A stretch of DNA of 64,000 nt. Source: Arthrobacter sp. MA-N2 (GTDB lineage Bacteria > Actinomycetota > Actinomycetes > Actinomycetales > Micrococcaceae). The position numbers and the translations under genes are program-made. How positions within the stretch are numbered: position 1 is the stretch's first letter; every line of letters starts with the position of its first letter. The DNA lies in contig NZ_KI912155.1 in the NCBI RefSeq assembly GCF_000517125.1, positions 435,707 through 499,706 on the forward strand. The letters run 5' to 3'. The notes beneath the pieces were generated by a model. The model was not told where the DNA came from and made no database searches. It saw only the letters and a list, made by a program, of their open reading frames with translations. Below, in pieces: positions 60,027 to 64,000 of this stretch.

Positions 60027-63000
60027 CTAAGGGGCAGCCGGTCCCGAATCGGGGCCGTGCGTTTCGCCAAGCCTGGCCGGGGCCGGCTCCGCCTGATGAT
60101 CCAGTTCCAATTGTTCAACATCCATGTCCAGGAAGCCATCCTGAACATCAGGGTACGGGGGCGCCACCGGCTTCTCCAGCCCAAGGTATGCCCCGATGCG
60201 GTCCGCGCAGGACGAGGGGTCCGTGAAGACCTCGATGGTCCACAGAGACATGTACCGCCAACCGAGGCGTTCCAGGAGCTGGGGCCGGAGCCTGCTGCGT
60301 TCCCTGACACTCATGCGGCGGTATCGCTCCGTGCCGTCCGATTCGATGGCCACCGGGGTGGGCACTTCGCTGTCGTCACGCCCAATAGCGTGCACGGGAT
60401 CGGCCGCGGCAGCGATGTCCAGGACCCCGTCATAGTGGTGCCACACACGAGCCCCACGGGCACGGAGCCGCTCGCCCAGATCTGCCACCAACGGATCCTC
60501 ACCGAGGGCTTGCTCGCTGGCAGCAGCCCTGGTGGCAGGTGTCCCCAGATCCGAGTTCCCTGACAATTCACGGTCAAGGAGTTCATGGAATTCGACGGCT
60601 CCATGAGCCAATCTGTCCAGGTCCAGATCCTCCGGACGGAAGCAGCTCAGAACGTGCAGCGATCTCCGCGAGCGGGTCATTGCCAAGGCAAACTTGTTGC
60701 GGCCGCCTTCAACGGACAGGGGGCCGAAACTGTGCAGCGCCCGGCCATGCGGAGTCCGGCCAAAGCCCAGGGAGAAGATGACGTGGTCGCGGACCAGCCC
60801 TTGGGCACGTTCCAAATCAACCACCCGGAAGGATTCCGAACCGGCGTTGAAGAAACCCGACAACAGCGGATAGTTGGGCAACTGCAGCCTAATGGCCTCG
60901 CCGATCCTTGCGGCATGCCTCAGGCTGGCCGTGACCACTGCCAGCGAGGTCCGGGGCCGGAGCCTGGCGTGTTCAAAAACCAGATCAACCACGCGGTTCA
61001 CCTCGGCAGCAACGGATTCAACGCCTTCGTGGTCCGAACCTGGCAAGCCGGTGCCGTCCGGAATGTACTCAACTACCACCGAGCGGTCCAGCCCTGTGAC
61101 CGATTGGCCATCCGGAAGCCGACGCAAGCCACCATCGTAGTAGTTCTTGCTCAGTTGCAGCACAAGATCTTCATCCACTGCGCGATACACCCAGTTCAAC
61201 TGCCGCGTGGGCAGGACCCGGGCCAGGGCACTGAAAGCGCTGTCGACTATGTCCTGGCTCATGCCACCCGCCGTGGGAGGCTCCACCGCCACACTGAACG
61301 TCCGGGCATTGGCGACGTTCGCGTCGCCGAAGGCAACCACTTGCTGGGCTCGGGCTATGGCAGGCAGCACAGCGTGCAGGGACGTGCCCTCGGCATCAAG
61401 AATCACCACCGCGTCGAATTTCTGCTCGGCCGGCAAAAGGCTCGTCAGCAGGTACGGGCTGATGGACCACACGGGAACCAGCCGCGTGACAAGGTCTGGC
61501 GCTTGGGCGCTGAGCGCCGACAGGGTAACGCGACCATCCTTGATCAGGTTCCGCAACAATTCTGCCTGCCGGGGATGTTCCGCGATTCCAGTCCTCCACA
61601 TTTCGGAGAGCTTCCACCGCAAACGGGCGGCACCGCTGGCGATGTGCGCATGGTCCGCGAGACGGTACTCGGCTTCGAGGCGGCGGAGGGAATCGCCGTC
61701 GGACATGGCAAGGTAGTCATCGCCGCTGATCATCGCTTCGAGCGCGGATTGCCACCAAGCGAGATCCAGTTCGGCAGCAACGGATTCGGCAGGCACTTCG
61801 CGCTCCGCCAAATCCGCAAGAAGCTCGCCGAGTCCATGCTCGCGCATGTTCTCGACCAAAAGCGTGCGTTCCGGGAGGGTCTCCAAGGTTCCCGTATCCG
61901 CGACCAGGCGTTCAAGCCGCTCCATGAGGTCTTCGTAACGGGTCGCGTGGAGGTCGCCGCCGCCCGCCGTATGCTTGAGGCAGTCGCCCAGACGGCGGAG
62001 ATCCCGGTCCAGTTCACGGTAGCTCGCACCCAAGTCCGCGAGTCCGGAGGGGACTGCTGGATGGCGCTGAGTGGTCGCGTATTCCGCCCAGAGTGCCCGC
62101 TGTGACTGGACGAGGACCAAGGAACTGTGAAGATCGGCAATGTGGACACCAGGGCGGACGTATTCCTTGGCCACGCGACGCAGACGAGAGCGCTGCATCG
62201 AAGGCATCTCGAGGCCCTGCTCACGACGCCAGGCGGAGGTCGCCGTAGCCGAGATCAGATCGTGGACTGGCCGGTCAAAAATATCGGGAGTAAATTTGTC
62301 CAGACTTTCCCGCACCGCCATCAACAGCCCCAGTTGCGAGCCCCATTCGGCGAAGTTGGTCCCGAGCCGGATTTCGGAGTGCTCCGCAACCTGGTTCATC
62401 CGTTCCCGCATCCGGGGAAGGTGTTCCGCGGCCGCATGGGCCAGTTGCTGGGCTTCCTCGGTCTCCTTGCGCGTGACCAAACGCGCCCCGTACCAGGGGC
62501 TCGACGTCGAAGCGCGGCTGAAGCTGCCAAGCTCGGCAGCGCGGCGAAGCCTCTCGGCCAACTCAGCGCGGTCTTTGATATTGTCCAGCACACTTCGTTT
62601 CAAGCGCACCGTCGTGGCGGGGGCCGGGTGGATGGAGGTTAGTTCCGCGAGCGACTGCATGGCCTGATAGGGCGAGCACCCCCAACGCTCGCGCACGTTG
62701 TGCAAAGACGCGACATGGTCCATCAGGGCATGGCGGTGCTCGGTCAGGGTCTTGTGGAGATTCGCAAGCTGCGGTTCCAACGATTTCTCGTTGCGGATGA
62801 TCGCACTGACCAACTGTCCCTTGAGCTGCTGTGCCTTAGCGCCGTTCCCTGGCCTGAACAATATCGATTCGAGCCCAAGGGATTCGAAATGCGCGGCGAG
62901 GCCATTGAGGCTCGCTCGCCGGTCGCCAACGACAAGCACCGATTTGCCCTCGTTGACGAGCGCACCGATGGCATTGATGGCGGTTTGGGTCTGGCCGGTG

Positions 63001-63923
63001 CCTGGCGGCGTGCTGACCACCAGCGAATCGCCTGCCCGGACGGCATCCACGACGAATTGCTGGTCCGTGTCCGCGTCCAGGAGCAGCGACTCCTCGACGG
63101 GATCGCGCTCGTCAAGGCTTGGGAACCGCCCGGACTGGATGGGTTCGGGTTCGACCTCCCCGCCGTTGGCGGCTTCAAACAGAGAGGAAACGATGCGGTT
63201 GTTCTCGTTGATCCAGGGGTCGTCCAAGTTACCGGACAGATCCGCCAACGTCGTTACGAGGAGATTGGGAGTTACCTCCGCACCGGGGATCGGCTGCACC
63301 AGCGTGGCCAAACGGTCAAGGACCGGCAGGGGGTCAAGGCGAGCGGTGTTGTACGCCATGCGGCCCACTGCGTTGACGTCGAACACAATTCCGTGGACGG
63401 TCTTCAAATGCCGTACCAAGGCGGGGTTGATGCTGGCTTGCTCGGTAAGCTGCAGCTCGTAGTCATCTTCGCCCGGCCGCGCGGTGAGCGAAATGGCTGC
63501 CAACATGACGGGGGCAGAAACACGCTGGGGCTTTCCTCCGACCGCCGACGTCCACACGACCGTGCCACACGAGAGGTAACCTGCGTCGATTCCCCGGTCA
63601 TGGCCCAGTTCGAAGATCTTCGAGCGAAGGTTCCTTGCGGCACGCGCGGCAACAAGGTACTGCTGGCGATCCCGGATCAGAGTGGAAAGACGGGTTCGAC
63701 GGCCGACGAGGAGCTGTGCGAGGCCTGACGGATGGCCGTTACTGAGGTCAATCGATCCTTCCGGCGTCTTGACGAAGCGAAGCATCGTGTCCGCGCCGGT
63801 CACGGGCTTGAGCCCGGACAGCCATTTCCGAAGCTCCGCGGAGCTCTCTTCGTGGCTTTGACTTACTGACACTGCTGCCTTCTTTTCTGTTCTGGCTCGA
63901 GACGACTTGGACCAAATCGGCAT
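60027..63923 (-). CDS. Helicase-like protein with C-terminal MTES_1575-type nuclease domain
   Basis: The 1298-residue protein follows the DUF4011/superfamily 1 helicase layout: an N-terminal domain (1-280), a split helicase core from about 285, a long helical insert, and helicase motifs later (FALAMTRSRRSLHVLSCF). The Walker A reads TPPGTGQTQT, with Q311 where the catalytic lysine belongs, and the Walker B region is VVILDAEGTS rather than DEAS. The C-terminus (about 1140-1250, DPVHAIGRDDSEVPTPVAIESDG, RLRPQLLERLGWRYMSLW in parts) matches the Vsr-like MTES_1575 endonuclease domain. ATP hydrolysis by the canonical mechanism is therefore doubtful, while the nuclease-like part looks intact. The family is found near core genes of actinobacteria; a role in nucleic-acid defence or repair is inferred. 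ATG 63923; the last 77 bases of the window hold its promoter region. Confidence 0.82.
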   Translation of the reverse strand: MPIWSKSSRARTEKKAAVSVSQSHEESSAELRKWLSGLKPVTGADTMLRFVKTPEGSIDLSNGHPSGLAQLLVGRRTRLSTLIRDRQQYLVAARAARNLRSKIFELGHDRGIDAGYLSCGTVVWTSAVGGKPQRVSAPVMLAAISLTARPGEDDYELQLTEQASINPALVRHLKTVHGIVFDVNAVGRMAYNTARLDPLPVLDRLATLVQPIPGAEVTPNLLVTTLADLSGNLDDPWINENNRIVSSLFEAANGGEVEPEPIQSGRFPSLDERDPVEESLLLDADTDQQFVVDAVRAGDSLVVSTPPGTGQTQTAINAIGALVNEGKSVLVVGDRRASLNGLAAHFESLGLESILFRPGNGAKAQQLKGQLVSAIIRNEKSLEPQLANLHKTLTEHRHALMDHVASLHNVRERWGCSPYQAMQSLAELTSIHPAPATTVRLKRSVLDNIKDRAELAERLRRAAELGSFSRASTSSPWYGARLVTRKETEEAQQLAHAAAEHLPRMRERMNQVAEHSEIRLGTNFAEWGSQLGLLMAVRESLDKFTPDIFDRPVHDLISATATSAWRREQGLEMPSMQRSRLRRVAKEYVRPGVHIADLHSSLVLVQSQRALWAEYATTQRHPAVPSGLADLGASYRELDRDLRRLGDCLKHTAGGGDLHATRYEDLMERLERLVADTGTLETLPERTLLVENMREHGLGELLADLAEREVPAESVAAELDLAWWQSALEAMISGDDYLAMSDGDSLRRLEAEYRLADHAHIASGAARLRWKLSEMWRTGIAEHPRQAELLRNLIKDGRVTLSALSAQAPDLVTRLVPVWSISPYLLTSLLPAEQKFDAVVILDAEGTSLHAVLPAIARAQQVVAFGDANVANARTFSVAVEPPTAGGMSQDIVDSAFSALARVLPTRQLNWVYRAVDEDLVLQLSKNYYDGGLRRLPDGQSVTGLDRSVVVEYIPDGTGLPGSDHEGVESVAAEVNRVVDLVFEHARLRPRTSLAVVTASLRHAARIGEAIRLQLPNYPLLSGFFNAGSESFRVVDLERAQGLVRDHVIFSLGFGRTPHGRALHSFGPLSVEGGRNKFALAMTRSRRSLHVLSCFRPEDLDLDRLAHGAVEFHELLDRELSGNSDLGTPATRAAASEQALGEDPLVADLGERLRARGARVWHHYDGVLDIAAAADPVHAIGRDDSEVPTPVAIESDGTERYRRMSVRERSRLRPQLLERLGWRYMSLWTIEVFTDPSSCADRIGAYLGLEKPVAPPYPDVQDGFLDMDVEQLELDHQAEPAPARLGETHGPDSGPAAP

Positions 63924-64000
63924 ACTTTCGAGGGTAGCGGGAAGAGACCTGCAGTCCGCACCGCAACACTGGTGGAAACGGAAATTGCCCCTGACTTCAG

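Noticed and set aside
60585..62105. A 506-codon plus-strand open frame
   Set aside because: Antisense to the helicase-like gene, which has recognisable domains; composition is typical of a GC shadow.

Overview
The window looks like a chromosomal segment of a high-GC actinobacterium of the Arthrobacter / Pseudarthrobacter / Paenarthrobacter group (Micrococcaceae). The grounds are strongly GC-biased codon use, frequent GTG starts, 4-bp ATGA/GTGA gene overlaps, and the actinobacterial core order tRNA-Ala, sepX/glpR, GNAT, galU, 5-formyl-THF cyclo-ligase, FmdB, SAF-domain protein at the right end. The left ~54 kb is accessory and mostly catabolic. Only the last ~10 kb looks like conserved core.

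Layout. (1) 0-8.2 kb, minus strand: a sugar-acid/polyol block with UxaC, a UxuB-type dehydrogenase, a LacI regulator, two Gfo/Idh/MocA dehydrogenases and two TIM-barrel sugar isomerases. Three near-identical LacI-type operators suggest one regulon. (2) 8.4-13.2 kb, plus strand: the most unusual locus. A 23-residue peptide gene with a perfect ribosome-binding site is followed by a strong hairpin, then a ThiF/MccB-like adenylating enzyme with a PqqD-like N-terminus (interrupted by one frameshift), a cytoplasmic solute-binding-protein-like protein, a JmjC/cupin oxygenase and an MFS exporter, the last four coupled by 4-bp overlaps. This reads as a small RiPP (modified peptide) operon. (3) 13.2-16.9 kb: an MFS sugar/acid transporter, gluconokinase and GntP gluconate permease. 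(4) 17.1-27.4 kb: aspartase, two M20 peptidases, a DUF1028 protein, an HpaB/HpaC two-component flavin monooxygenase, a LysR regulator and an amino-acid ABC system with permease and ATPase fused in one chain. The logic suits hydrolysis of an aromatic acyl-aspartate-like conjugate. (5) 27.5-30.3 kb: a SulP anion transporter and an AraC regulator.

(6) 30.5-42 kb: a ROK-regulated sugar block with an ABC importer lacking its own ATPase, Gfo/Idh/MocA enzymes, TIM-barrel enzymes and a zinc dehydrogenase. It decays at its right end into aldo/keto reductase and aldose-epimerase pseudogenes. (7) 42.1-49.1 kb: a RutA-like N-heterocycle degradation block (Dabb protein, cyclase-family hydrolase, NCS1 permease, RutA-like monooxygenase, nitrilase-family amidohydrolase, FMN reductase, LysR). 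It carries a clear rearrangement scar in which two truncated gene starts meet head-on. (8) 49.4-54 kb: a hybrid histidine kinase and NarL regulator, an intact flavin reductase, and TetR and hypothetical-protein remnants. (9) 54.2-64 kb: tRNA-Ala(CGC) and the core block, ending in a large helicase-like protein whose Walker A lysine is replaced by glutamine.

No rRNA, CRISPR array, integrase or intact insertion sequence was seen.
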